This document shows positions 37,209-46,062 of a DNA stretch of 64,000 bases, one piece after another; the first letter of the stretch is position 1, and every line of letters begins with the position of its first letter. The stretch covers positions 4,712,001 through 4,776,000 of the forward strand of contig CBDDCH010000002.1 of the NCBI GenBank assembly GCA_965226215.1, read 5' to 3'. The notes below the pieces were generated by a model. That model worked only from the letters and a program-made list of their open reading frames with translations. It had not been told where the DNA came from and ran no database searches. This DNA comes from G963668345 sp965226215 (lineage in GTDB: Bacteria; Acidobacteriota; Terriglobia; Bryobacterales; UBA6623). A program made the position numbers and the translations under genes.

Positions 37209-37601
37209 GTGTTCAGCTTTAAGAGATTTATTGCGGTTACAACGCTCGGCGCCCTGGTTGGGCTGAACGGAGGGGGCATTCTACTGGCCTACTCCGAGGC
37301 TGGTTTGGCTGAAGGCGAAAGTTGCAGCCGCTCGTGCTGCAACCTGGGTAAAGCCGGGGCCGCCTACGCATCGTCGTGTTGCCGGCTACGCTGCCATGAG
37401 GATACGGGGGAGTCGAACTCCGAGCCCGCTCGTGAGCAGATTTCCTTAAAGAAGGCGGACACGCGAGGGGTGCTTCTCAGGACCCTCTCGAACCTGCTTC
37501 TCGTCACACATACGGGTCGGCTGTCGTCTGACCAGGACAATCACGTTCCTGACGACGGCCATCCGGATCTCCACGTCAAACACTCCGTCTTTCTAGTCTA
37601 G
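37209..37601 (+). CDS. Small Cys/His-rich exported protein preceding cusCBA
   Basis: A 130-residue protein of unknown family, GTG start. It has a signal peptide or single helix (residues 6-28), then two cysteine groups, SCSRSCCNLG and SCCRLRC, and a His/Asp-rich C-terminus (DQDNHVPDDGHPDLHVKH). Six to seven cysteines plus terminal histidines suggest periplasmic metal binding. Encoded 85 bases before the TolC-like gene, it may be a metal chaperone or sensor. This is inference from composition and position. Confidence 0.55.
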   Translation: MFSFKRFIAVTTLGALVGLNGGGILLAYSEAGLAEGESCSRSCCNLGKAGAAYASSCCRLRCHEDTGESNSEPAREQISLKKADTRGVLLRTLSNLLLVTHTGRLSSDQDNHVPDDGHPDLHVKHSVFLV

Positions 37602-37686
37602 ATCGCTCCTTCAACAGGATTAGTGCGTCTTGACTTCGGCGCAGGCCTTTGCCTGCGGCCGGCAGCATGGTCCATGGAGGGAGCAA

Positions 37687-38949
37687 ATGATCAGAGCACG
37701 TTTTGGCGGCGTCCTATTGACGCTGGTCCTGCTCGAAGCCCCAGTCTTCGGGCAGTTCGAAGGGGATCCCCTGCGGCTTGACCGCCTATTGGAAGAGGCT
37801 CGTTTCAGCAATCCGCGACTCAAGGCCGCGAGAGCCCGATGGGAGGCGGCGACAAAACGCCCCTCGCAAGAAGGGACGCTGCCCGATCCTCGGGTGTCTG
37901 TCCGGAACTTCGGTGTCGGTCGGCCGGTCTCCACGCTCAATGTAAGCGACTTCGCCTTCGTCAGCCTTGGCGTATCGCAGGAGTTGCCTTTTCCCGGCAA
38001 GCTGAAGCTGCGGAAGAACGTGGCTCTGGAGGAGGCGCGGGCTGAGGAGCAACGCTACCGGCAGCTCGAACTCGACGTCCTGTCGCAGGTCAAGCTGCAC
38101 TACTACGACTACTACTACTTCGCGAAAGCTTTGGAGACTGTGGCGAAGGACCGCGATCTGCTGAAGAAGTTCGTCAAGATCTCCGAAGCCCGATACGCCG
38201 TCGGAAAAGGAACTCAGCAGGACATCCTACGCGCCCAACTGGAACTAACCCTGTTGCGGGACCGCGAGGAGGTGTTCCGGCAAGAGCGGTACAGTGCTGT
38301 GGCGGCGATCAACACGCTGCTGGACCGGTCACCCGACGACCCGCTAGGGCCGCCAGCGGAGTTGGAACAAGCTCCGTTTCCAACGGAGGTGACGGGACTG
38401 TATCAGCAAGCTCAACAGCATTCACCGGCTTTGCGGGCTCAGGAGCACGAGGTGAGCCGGAACGCGGCCGCTCTCAACCTGTCTCGAAAGGGTTACCGGC
38501 CGGACTTCCGCGTGGGCTTTGAGTGGCAGCATACCGGATCGATGTTCCGGGACTACTACGTCGCGGCGTTCGAGGCGAAAATCCCGCTCTACTTCTGGCG
38601 CAAGCAACGTCTGGGCGTGGAGGAGGCTGCCTCGAAGCTAGTCGAAGCTCGGCATACGTACCAGGCCAGAACGCGTGACCTGCTGTTCCAGATCAAAGAC
38701 CAGTACTTGATGGCCCGTGCTGCTGACCGGCTGGTATCGCTCTACAAGACTGCGATTATTCCGCAGGCGACACTTGCCCTGGAGTCTGCGATCTCAGCCT
38801 ACGAGGTCGGCTCGGCGGATTTTCTGACGTTAATCAGCGCCGCCACCGTGCTCCTCGACTACGAGCTGGAGTACTACAAGCAGCTCGCCGCGTATCAGCA
38901 AGCGCTGGCTCGGATGGAGCCCGCGGTCGGCAAGACGCTTATTCCATGA
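37687..38949 (+). CDS. cusC: CusC/TolC-type outer membrane channel
   Basis: The 420-residue product has a signal peptide (to about residue 22, VFGQ) and two OEP repeats of long coiled helices, with LDRLLEEARFSNPRLKAARARW and VKLHYYDYYYFAKALE, ending LAAYQQALARMEPAVG. It is the outer-membrane exit duct of the tripartite pump. No lipobox Cys is seen after the signal peptide. The start at 37687 has GGGAG upstream. The cusB gene follows after 12 bases. Confidence 0.9.
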   Translation: MIRARFGGVLLTLVLLEAPVFGQFEGDPLRLDRLLEEARFSNPRLKAARARWEAATKRPSQEGTLPDPRVSVRNFGVGRPVSTLNVSDFAFVSLGVSQELPFPGKLKLRKNVALEEARAEEQRYRQLELDVLSQVKLHYYDYYYFAKALETVAKDRDLLKKFVKISEARYAVGKGTQQDILRAQLELTLLRDREEVFRQERYSAVAAINTLLDRSPDDPLGPPAELEQAPFPTEVTGLYQQAQQHSPALRAQEHEVSRNAAALNLSRKGYRPDFRVGFEWQHTGSMFRDYYVAAFEAKIPLYFWRKQRLGVEEAASKLVEARHTYQARTRDLLFQIKDQYLMARAADRLVSLYKTAIIPQATLALESAISAYEVGSADFLTLISAATVLLDYELEYYKQLAAYQQALARMEPAVGKTLIP

Positions 38950-38961
38950 AGGGAGACGAGG

Positions 38962-40446
38962 ATGGCCCGCAAACGAACAGTTCTGATCACAGCGTTGGCG
39001 GCGGTTTGTATCGCCGCTGCCTTCGGCTTAGGGTGGCGTTTAGGCAGAGGCGACCACCCCGTGGACGCCGCTCTCCATGAACACGACCTTCAACCGGTGA
39101 AAGCTGACGGGGGAGAAATCGAATACTGGACCTGCACCATGCACCCCTCCGTGAAGATGAAGGGCCCCGGCAAATGCCCTATCTGCGCGATGGATCTGGT
39201 TGCGGTCAAAAAGCAGGCGGCTGCAACAAAACACGAGCACGACCTGCAACCGGTTACGAACGAAGAGGGCGAAATCGAGTACTGGACCTGCACCATGCAT
39301 CCTTCCGTGAAGATGAAGGAGCCCGGGAAGTGTCCTATTTGCGCGATGGATCTGGTCCCTGTCCGCAAGGAATCTGGAGGCGCGGGAGAGGGGCGCACGA
39401 CCGAGTCCGCGCGGGCAGTTCCTGAGAAGTCGCTGTTCACCGTCGATCCGCGGCGGCAGCAGATGATCGGAGTTCGCACCGACGCTGTGGCGACGCGCAG
39501 GCTCGACCGCACGATCTCGACGATCGGGCGGGTCAGCCTGGATGAGCGGCGCATCACACACGTCCACACGAAGTTCAGCGGATGGATCAGCAAGGTTTTC
39601 GTCGATTACACCTGGCAGCATGTGCGCAAAGGCGAGCCTCTGTTCACGATCTACAGTCCGGAGTTGGTTTCGACGCAAGAGGAGTATCTGCTCGCGGTCA
39701 AGGCCCAAGCAACGCTCGGCGATCACGCCATCCAAGAAGTTTCCGGCGGGGCCCACTCGCTCTTGAAAGCCGCTCGGCGACGTCTGCTGCTGTGGGACAT
39801 TTCCGAAGATCAGATCGAGAAACTCGCTCGAAGCGGTGAGGTGCAGAAAGACCTCGTGGTCCACTCCCCGGCAGAAGGCCACGTAAGCCACCGGAACGCT
39901 TTCGAGAACATGCGGGTCGAACCCGGCACGAAGATCTACACGATCGCCGACCATTCCCTTGTGTGGGTTCACGTTGAAATCTACGAACACGACATTTCTC
40001 TCGTGCGCCTCGGACAGCACGCTTCGATGACGGTCGAAAGCTATCCGGATCGACGGTTCTTTGGAAAGGTCACCTACATCGAGCCTCACGTGATGGAGCA
40101 GACGCGCACGATGAAAGTGCGTTTGGAGTTCCCGAACGAGGACCTTACTCTCAAGCCCGGCATGTACTCGGACGTAAAGCTGAATGTGCCGAGCCGCACG
40201 GTCGTCGCGGTCCCCGAAAGCGCCGTTCTGCGGACCGGCGAGCGGGATATCGTATTCGTGGATCACGGCGAAGGGCGCATGGAATTGCGTCAAGTCCAAC
40301 TAGGTGGACTTGCCGGCGACTACTACGCGGTTCTGAAGGGTCTGAAGGTCGGCGAGAAGATCGTTGTTGCCGGGAACTTTCTGATTGACGCCGAAAGCAA
40401 GGTCCAAGGCGTGATCGCGAACTGGGAAGGAGATCCACGGCCGTGA
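38962..40446 (+). CDS. cusB: CusB-type periplasmic adaptor with two tandem heavy-metal-binding domains
   Basis: A 494-residue membrane-fusion protein with an N-terminal helix (5-25). Residues 39-84 and 91-136 are near-identical copies of a heavy-metal-binding domain: WTCTMHPSVKMK then GKCPICAMDLV, so two C-x-MH and C-x2-C-x-M sites. The fusion core follows (about 155-490): barrel, lipoyl pieces and HSPAEGHVSHRNAFENMRVE. It links the pump to CusC and delivers metal. Most CusB proteins have one such domain or none. The stop overlaps the cusA GTG. Confidence 0.93.
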   Translation: MARKRTVLITALAAVCIAAAFGLGWRLGRGDHPVDAALHEHDLQPVKADGGEIEYWTCTMHPSVKMKGPGKCPICAMDLVAVKKQAAATKHEHDLQPVTNEEGEIEYWTCTMHPSVKMKEPGKCPICAMDLVPVRKESGGAGEGRTTESARAVPEKSLFTVDPRRQQMIGVRTDAVATRRLDRTISTIGRVSLDERRITHVHTKFSGWISKVFVDYTWQHVRKGEPLFTIYSPELVSTQEEYLLAVKAQATLGDHAIQEVSGGAHSLLKAARRRLLLWDISEDQIEKLARSGEVQKDLVVHSPAEGHVSHRNAFENMRVEPGTKIYTIADHSLVWVHVEIYEHDISLVRLGQHASMTVESYPDRRFFGKVTYIEPHVMEQTRTMKVRLEFPNEDLTLKPGMYSDVKLNVPSRTVVAVPESAVLRTGERDIVFVDHGEGRMELRQVQLGGLAGDYYAVLKGLKVGEKIVVAGNFLIDAESKVQGVIANWEGDPRP

Positions 40447-43400
40447 TCAACGCCATTATCGACTACTGTACCCGCAACCGTTTTCTAGTCCTCCTGTTGG
40501 CCGGCTTCCTGACGGCTTGGGGCGGGTGGGCCATCTACAACATCTCGCTCGACGCGATCCCCGATCTCTCGGACGTGCAAGTGATCGTTTTTACGGAATG
40601 GCAGGGACGCAGCCCGGACTTGGTCGAAGACCAGATCACCTATCCCATCGTTACATCACTGCTGGGCACGCCCAAGGTGCAGTTTGTTCGAGGGCAATCG
40701 TTCTTTGGGCTGTCATTCGTTTACGTGATCTTCGAGGACGGCACGGACATGTATTGGGCCCGAAGCCGCGTCCTCGAATACATGCAGAGCATGCTGGGAA
40801 ACCTCCCTGAGGGGGTCACGCCGACGTTGGGGCCCGACGCTACCGGTGTCGGTTGGGTCTACCAGTACGCCCTCGTGGACGAGAGCGGGCAACACAACCT
40901 GCAAGAGCTGCGCAGCTTTCAAGACTGGTATCTGCGCTACTGGCTGCAAGCGGTGCCCGGTGTCGCCGAGGTCGCCAGTGTCGGCGGCTACGTGAAGCAG
41001 TATCAGGTGAACCTCGATCCGAACAAGCTTCGTGCTTACAAGGTACCGATTCGCCGTGTCATCGACGCCGTGCGGCGCAGTAACAACGACGTCGGCGGGC
41101 GGGTCCTGGAAATTGCCGGGACGGAGTATTTCGTGCGGGGACGAGGTTACATCCAGTCCCCTCGGGATATCGAGAACATTCCCGTGGGCACCGACGGGCA
41201 AGGGACCCCGATCTACATCCGGGACCTGGGACACGTCACGCTGGGGCCGGACATCCGGCGCGGCTTGGCCGAGTTGAATGGAAGAGGCGAAGTGGTAGGC
41301 GGCATTGTCGTCATGCGGTATGGCGAAAACGCCCTGGAGGTGATCGATCGCGTCAAACAGCGGCTTCAGGAAGTCGAAGCGTCCCTTCCACCCGGGGTGA
41401 AGGTCGTGCCGACGTATGACCGCTCGGACCTTATCAAGCGGTCGATTGCGACGCTCGAGGACACGCTCAAGGAAGAGATCGCCATTGTCAGCATCATCAT
41501 CGTTCTCTTTCTGTTGCACATTCCAAGTGCGCTGCTGCCGATCATTGTGATCCCGATCGCCGTCGTCCTCTCGTTCATCCCGATGTACTACATGAACCTG
41601 ACGGCGAACATCATGTCGTTGGGCGGAATCGCCATCGCCATCGGCGTGCTCGTGGACGCCGCCATCGTGATCGTTGAACAGGTTCGCAAGAAACTGGAGC
41701 ACTGGGACGCCGAGGGCCGGAAGGAACCGTACCAGCCGCTGGTCATCCAGGCAGTGAAGGAGGTGGCCGGACCGAGCTTCTTCTCGCTGCTGGTGATCGC
41801 CGTCTCGTTCTTGCCGATCTTCACCCTCGCGGCTCAAGAGGGGCGACTGTTCAAGCCGCTGGCGTTCACGAAGAACTTCTCGATGGCCTTTGCGGCGGTC
41901 CTGGCCATCACGCTTATGCCGGCGCTGATCACCTTGGTCACACGAGCAGAACCTTTTTCGTTTCGTCCCAGGTGGCTGGCCCGAATCGTGAATGCCGTCT
42001 GGGTAGGTAAGATCTATTCCGAGGAGAGGCATCCTCTCAGTCGACCGCTGATCGCTGCGTACCGGCCGGTCGTAGAGCTTGCCCTGCGATTCCGTTGGGC
42101 CGTCATTGCGCTTGCCGTGGTGGCGGTGGCGCTGACCGTTCCGATCTATCAGAGGCTCGGCTCCGAGTTCATGCCGCCCCTGAACGAAGGCTCGATCTTG
42201 TTCATGCCAACGGCGGTTCCGGGGATGTCGATCACCGAGGCCACTCGGATTCTCCAAACCCAGGACAAGATCTTGGCGCAGTTTCCCGAGGTCGAGAGTG
42301 TGTTCGGCAAGATCGGCCGATCGCGCACTCCTACGGACCCGGCGCCGCTGAGCATGGTGGAAACGACGATCCTGCTCAAGCCGCAAGACGAATGGAGGCA
42401 GGTCGAGCAGCAACGATGGTACTCCAGTTGGGCACCGGACTTCATAAAGGACTGGCTGCGCGAGCTGTGGCCCGAGGCGCGCCCGATGACCTGGGACGAG
42501 TTGGTGGCCGACATGGGTCCGCATGTTCGGTTCCCGGGCATGGCGAACATCTGGTGGATGCCGGTGCAGACCCGCACGGAAATGTTAGCCACGGGAATGC
42601 GCGGCAACCTCGGGATCAAGGTCTTCGGGCCCGAGCTAGCGACGATCGAAGAGATCGCTGTCGAAATTGAAGAGGCGTTGCGGAACGTTGCCGGAACGCG
42701 GAGTGTGTTTGCGGAGCGCGTAACCGGGGGTTACTACGTCGACTTTGAGATTCGCCGCGAAGCCGCGGCGCGATACGGACTGACCGTCGGCGACGTGGAA
42801 GACGTAATCGAGACGGCGATCGGCGGAAAGAACATCGCCCAGACGGTCGAGGGGCGTGAACGCTACCCCATCAACGTCCGTTACCTGCGCGAGTTCCGGG
42901 ACGACGTTGAGAAGCTGCGCGACGTGTTGATCGCCACGCCGGCTGGGGCCCACATACCGATGTCCCTCGTCGCGGACATCCGCTACAGCAAGGGGCCGCC
43001 GCAGATTCGCAACGAGAACGGGCAGGTTGTCGGTTACGTGTTTGTCGACGTGCAGCACAAGGACTATGAAGGCTACATCCGCCAGGCTCAGCAGATCGTG
43101 CGTGAGAAGGTGACGCTGCCTGCGGGCTATCGGATTGAATGGGCGGGCCAGTACAAATACCTGCTGCGGACGCGCGAGCACCTCAAGGTGATTCTCCCGC
43201 TGACGCTGTTTATCGTCATCGTGCTGCTGTACCTGAACACGGGGTCCGGCGTTAAGACGGCCATCGTCCTGCTGGCAGTGCCCTTCTCCGCCATCGGAGC
43301 CATCTGGCTGCTGTACTTGCTCGGCTACAACATGAGCGTCGCCGTTTGGGTCGGACTGATTGCCCTCCTCGGCGTTGCTGCTGAAACCGGGGTGTTCATG

Positions 43401-43724
43401 CTGCTCTACCTCGATTTGGCCTTCGACGACCGAAAAAAGAAAGGCCTGATGAGGTCGATGGGAGACCTCAAGGAGGCAATCATCGAAGGCGCTGTAAAAC
43501 GTGTGCGGCCCAAAGTGATGACGGTTGCCACGACGTTCATTGCGCTTGTGCCGATCATGTGGTCGGAGGGAACGGGGTCAGACGTTATGCGTCGGATCGC
43601 CGCACCGATGGTCGGCGGAATCCTGACGTCGTTCCTCATGGAGTTGGTGGTATACCCGCCGATCTACCAGATCTGGCGGGGGTTCGAGGTCCGGCGGGCT
43701 CAACGGGAGGCTCATCATGTGTAG
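40443..43724 (+). CDS. cusA: CusA-type heavy-metal RND efflux pump
   Basis: A 1,093-residue inner-membrane proton antiporter with 12 helices and two large periplasmic loops. Seen: the family start NAIIDYCTRNRFLVLLLAGF, ISLDAIPDLSDVQVIV, the helix-4 charged motif GVLVDAAIVIVEQ, and the Met-rich periplasmic segment VRFPGMANIWWMPVQTRTEM with ATGMRGNLGIKV nearby, matching copper/silver-binding methionines of CusA. GTG start at 40443, overlapping cusB by four bases. Probable substrate Cu(I)/Ag(I). Confidence 0.94.
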   Translation: MINAIIDYCTRNRFLVLLLAGFLTAWGGWAIYNISLDAIPDLSDVQVIVFTEWQGRSPDLVEDQITYPIVTSLLGTPKVQFVRGQSFFGLSFVYVIFEDGTDMYWARSRVLEYMQSMLGNLPEGVTPTLGPDATGVGWVYQYALVDESGQHNLQELRSFQDWYLRYWLQAVPGVAEVASVGGYVKQYQVNLDPNKLRAYKVPIRRVIDAVRRSNNDVGGRVLEIAGTEYFVRGRGYIQSPRDIENIPVGTDGQGTPIYIRDLGHVTLGPDIRRGLAELNGRGEVVGGIVVMRYGENALEVIDRVKQRLQEVEASLPPGVKVVPTYDRSDLIKRSIATLEDTLKEEIAIVSIIIVLFLLHIPSALLPIIVIPIAVVLSFIPMYYMNLTANIMSLGGIAIAIGVLVDAAIVIVEQVRKKLEHWDAEGRKEPYQPLVIQAVKEVAGPSFFSLLVIAVSFLPIFTLAAQEGRLFKPLAFTKNFSMAFAAVLAITLMPALITLVTRAEPFSFRPRWLARIVNAVWVGKIYSEERHPLSRPLIAAYRPVVELALRFRWAVIALAVVAVALTVPIYQRLGSEFMPPLNEGSILFMPTAVPGMSITEATRILQTQDKILAQFPEVESVFGKIGRSRTPTDPAPLSMVETTILLKPQDEWRQVEQQRWYSSWAPDFIKDWLRELWPEARPMTWDELVADMGPHVRFPGMANIWWMPVQTRTEMLATGMRGNLGIKVFGPELATIEEIAVEIEEALRNVAGTRSVFAERVTGGYYVDFEIRREAAARYGLTVGDVEDVIETAIGGKNIAQTVEGRERYPINVRYLREFRDDVEKLRDVLIATPAGAHIPMSLVADIRYSKGPPQIRNENGQVVGYVFVDVQHKDYEGYIRQAQQIVREKVTLPAGYRIEWAGQYKYLLRTREHLKVILPLTLFIVIVLLYLNTGSGVKTAIVLLAVPFSAIGAIWLLYLLGYNMSVAVWVGLIALLGVAAETGVFMLLYLDLAFDDRKKKGLMRSMGDLKEAIIEGAVKRVRPKVMTVATTFIALVPIMWSEGTGSDVMRRIAAPMVGGILTSFLMELVVYPPIYQIWRGFEVRRAQREAHHV

Positions 43725-44388
43725 AGTTGCTGCATTTTTGTTAGTAGCGGTTGTCACCGGTCCCCTGGCCCGCGGCGAGTTCCGCTATGAGGTGAGTCGG
43801 GACAAGTTCTGGGGAGGCGAAGCGGGTGCGCTGACGATCGACCGTAGCGGTGTGCATTACCGAAGCAAGAACGAGAAAACGGTTCTTGACTTTGCGTTTG
43901 ACGACATCCGAGAAGCGGACGTGTCCGATCCGCGGAAGGTGCGGCTTTTTAGTTACGAACGAGCGAAGAAGCGCCTCGCGCGGCCTAGACTGTACCAGTT
44001 CAAGATTCTTGAGGGAACCACGGGAGAGGCGCTCGCGGAGTTCCTTGCCGAACGACTGGAGCGGCCTGTGGTCGGCGCTTATGGAATTCAGGGGGGTGCC
44101 GGCGGGATTCCCGCCTATCACCGTCACGTTCTGGGCGGGTGCGATGGGACCCTTCGTTTTGACAGGGACGCTATCCGGTTCGACAGCATGAACCGGAAGC
44201 ACTCAAGAACCTGGGTCCACGCGGACATCGAAACGATCGGAACAATGGACCCGTTCCATTTCCGATTAACGACCTATACCGAAACCTACAACTTTGATCT
44301 GAAGCAGCGCCTGTCACCGGAGGACTACCGGTCGGTTTGGCACAGCTTGTACTCACAAGCGAGTACCCATGGGCCTTCGCCGCGATAA
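43717..44388 (+). CDS. Exported protein of unknown function, last gene of cus operon
   Basis: This 223-residue protein overlaps cusA by eight bases. It has a signal peptide (residues 1-20, ARGE) and two similar halves, each like a small beta (PH-like) domain: ALTIDRSGVHYRSKNEKTVLDF and TLRFDRDAIRFDSMNRKHSRTW. The repeat suggests an internal duplication. No cysteine pair or metal motif is visible after the signal peptide. Coupling to the pump suggests an accessory role, unproven. Confidence 0.65.
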   Translation: MCRVAAFLLVAVVTGPLARGEFRYEVSRDKFWGGEAGALTIDRSGVHYRSKNEKTVLDFAFDDIREADVSDPRKVRLFSYERAKKRLARPRLYQFKILEGTTGEALAEFLAERLERPVVGAYGIQGGAGGIPAYHRHVLGGCDGTLRFDRDAIRFDSMNRKHSRTWVHADIETIGTMDPFHFRLTTYTETYNFDLKQRLSPEDYRSVWHSLYSQASTHGPSPR

Positions 44389-44670
44389 GCGGAGCCGCGA
44401 ACGTCAGGGAGCGGTCGGTCCCCCTCAAGAGTCCGCTCCTGCCACCAGCTTCAGGCCCACCCAAGGGGATCAAAAACCCCGGGTTTTCGACGGAGCCGGA
44501 ACCAAACAGAGCCGCGAACGCAAGTGAGCCGTTGTCTCAGCCAGTCACACCACTTCCAAAATCTCACCTCTCTCATTCCACGCCACTTACCGTACCTGAC
44601 CCACGGGAACCCCGTAACCCCAACGTACCCTGGAATTGGAGCCTCTGCTCCCGCGAAAGGAATAATAATC

Positions 44671-45057
44671 ATGACTACACAGGCCCAAACCAAAGCTAAC
44701 CGTAACAACGCCAAGAAATCCACCGGTCCCCGCACCGAGGACGGCAAAGCCCGCGTGGCGAAGAACGCCCTCAAACACGGACTTCTCGCCCGCGATACCG
44801 TCCTGCCCGGCGAGGACCCCGCCGAGTTCGACCGCCAACTCTCGGCCCTCGAAGCCGACATCCATCCTGCCAACTCCCTCGAATTCGAACTCGTTCGCCA
44901 AATCGCCGACGCCCAATGGCGTCCGATTCTTTTGTGGCGCACGCTTCCAGCGTGCCGCGTCGAGATTCCTCTCGACGTCTGGGGCCATTCTGTGACCCTA
45001 GTTTCAGTAACTTACCGAAAACGACCAAACAAACCCAATCTCGCCGAACCTCCATGA
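44671..45057 (+). CDS. NALKHGL-type short protein, 3' end replaced by a repeat
   Basis: The N-terminal 85 residues (from the ATG at 44671, with GAAAGGA upstream) show the pattern NRNNAKKSTGPRTEDGKARV and KNALKHGLLARD, which I know from families of uncharacterised proteins in Acidobacteria and Planctomycetes. After QIADAQWR the sequence is encoded by a 45-base REP-like repeat (44935-44979) and then unrelated DNA. The natural C-terminus has therefore been lost. Function unknown. Confidence 0.6.
   Translation: MTTQAQTKANRNNAKKSTGPRTEDGKARVAKNALKHGLLARDTVLPGEDPAEFDRQLSALEADIHPANSLEFELVRQIADAQWRPILLWRTLPACRVEIPLDVWGHSVTLVSVTYRKRPNKPNLAEPP
44935..44979 (-). repeat. 45-base REP-like double hairpin, copy 2
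   Basis: Inverse of the unit at 8819-8863: GGCGCACGCTTCCAGCGTGCC and CGTCGAGATTCCTCTCGACG. Stem changes relative to copy 1 are largely compensated, as expected for a structured repeat. It forms the new 3' end of the preceding reading frame. Confidence 0.7.
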
Positions 45058-45547
45058 GATCAACCGCCGACTGCCGGTCGATCAACGACAGAGCCGCGGG
45101 CGGCAGCCCGCGGTCAAGCGCCCCAGGAATACTGTCTGGGTCAGGGGAGACACGACTATTGCTCGTGGGTGGGTCGTCGTTTACCGCTGCCTGGCCCCAG
45201 GGTCCCATGTTTCACCAACCACAAACGACCAAACAAAGCCAATTTCAAACAACCCAGCGGGAATCAATGGGTTACGGCGGGTTTCCCAGTACCACGGGAC
45301 CACCCGGCTTGGCAAAACCCGACAGATCGCTCCACCGGGATACGAGGGAGCCTTTGCCTAAGGGCAAGTGGCCCCGAGGACCAGCAACAGGCGACAACGG
45401 ACCAGCGAAGCTACCGAGCAACAAAATGACCAAGCAAACCCAATTCTACATAACTGCCATCGATCCGGCAGCTTACAAGGCAGGTTGGAGCTCCAGAGGA
45501 TAACTGGCGGAGAAGTCCCCCTCCCTTGAGGTCGCAAAGGGGACATA
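45058..45547. repeat. Degenerate tandem units encoding TKQTQ-like phrases
   Basis: Three related phrases, ACGACCAAACAAACCCAATC (about 45019), ACGACCAAACAAAGCCAATT (about 45226) and ATGACCAAGCAAACCCAATT (about 45425), are spaced about 200 bases apart. A frame from 44916 to 45503 reads TKQTQ, TKQSQF and TKQTQF at these points but otherwise looks non-coding. No gene is assigned. Confidence 0.5.
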
Positions 45548-45739
45548 ATGGACGCAATGAGAAACGCACTCTGGGCTTTGGTTGTTTTGGCCCTCTCGTC
45601 ATGCGGTTCAACGACGTACGATCTCGTGATTCGGGGAGGCCGCGTCATGGACCCCGAAACGGGACTCGACGCCGTTCGCAACGTGGGAATTCAAGGCAAC
45701 GAGATCGCAGTGCTCTCGATAAACTGTCCTCGGACTTGA
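45548..45739 (+). pseudogene. Amidohydrolase-type lipoprotein, N-terminal fragment
   Basis: The 63-residue frame has a lipoprotein signal (ALVVLALSSCG, Cys about 19) and the start of a D-aminoacylase/amidohydrolase (TTYDLVIRGGRVMDPETGLD, VRNVGIQGNEIAVLS). It then runs into unrelated sequence and stops. The family is normally about 500 residues, so at least 85 percent is missing. The break, about 45718, lies 165 bases before the tRNA-Pro fragment that marks the island edge. Confidence 0.75.
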
Positions 45740-45884
45740 TGCAGGAGGGGGGGCCCGAAGCGGGGGAAGGGCTTCGGAAAGTGAGCTGAAACAGGGCGTT
45801 TCGGGGGGGGGGGGGGTACGTCACAATCTACGTCACAATCGCCGAGATCGGCACACCGCGAAGCTTGTAAGACATTGAAAAGAT
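45740..45884. other. G-rich junction segment with a G14 tract
   Basis: Contains a run of 14 Gs (45803-45816) and a 12-base tandem repeat TACGTCACAATC. It is a plausible rearrangement or assembly junction between the broken amidohydrolase and the island. No gene. Confidence 0.5.
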
Positions 45885-45934
45885 TGGTCGGGGCGGAGGG
45901 ATTTGAACCCCCGGCTTCCTGCTCCCAAAGCAGG
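45885..45934 (-). tRNA. tRNA-Pro(UGG) 3' half only (attachment-site remnant)
   Basis: The minus strand reads anticodon stem-loop CCTGCTTTGGGAGCAGG (anticodon TGG), a T-arm with GGTTCAAATCC, acceptor strand CGCCCCG, A and CCA. The bases 5' of the anticodon stem cannot form a D-arm: only 17 bases lie between a CGGGG and the anticodon stem. This is therefore not a working tRNA but the part that integrating elements keep or duplicate. Confidence 0.8.
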
Positions 45935-46062
45935 TTCCACCGCAGACCCCGAATCCTCTGTTTTCAACTACTTACGTTTCAATGATTTACGGGCAGTGTG
46001 TTGAAACCTGTTGAAACTTGTTGTTCTGTGAGGCTTTGGACAGCTACAAAATCGACTACAGT
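45918..46062 (-). repeat. 145-base island-end repeat, copy 1
   Basis: Aligned without gaps to 55087-55231. On the minus strand both copies end an open frame: FVAVQSLTEQQVSTGFNTLPVNH here, FVAVQSTQEPQGSTDFNTSAASR in copy 2. A shared stretch GAAACGTAAGTAGTTGAAAA and the tRNA anticodon-stem core follow. This is the arrangement of an integrase gene end next to an att core; the integrase body is missing in both. Confidence 0.7.

Noticed and set aside
39040..40299. A 419-residue minus-strand frame
   Set aside because: Antisense of cusB; its repeats merely mirror the duplicated metal-binding domain.
40713..42524. A 603-residue open frame on the minus strand
   Set aside because: It lies entirely opposite cusA, has no family resemblance and is rich in Arg/His/Asp as expected for the antisense of a high-GC gene.
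45868..45951. A functional tRNA-Pro(UGG)
   Set aside because: There is no D-arm and only about 67 bases from a possible acceptor start to CCA. Only the 3' half is real.
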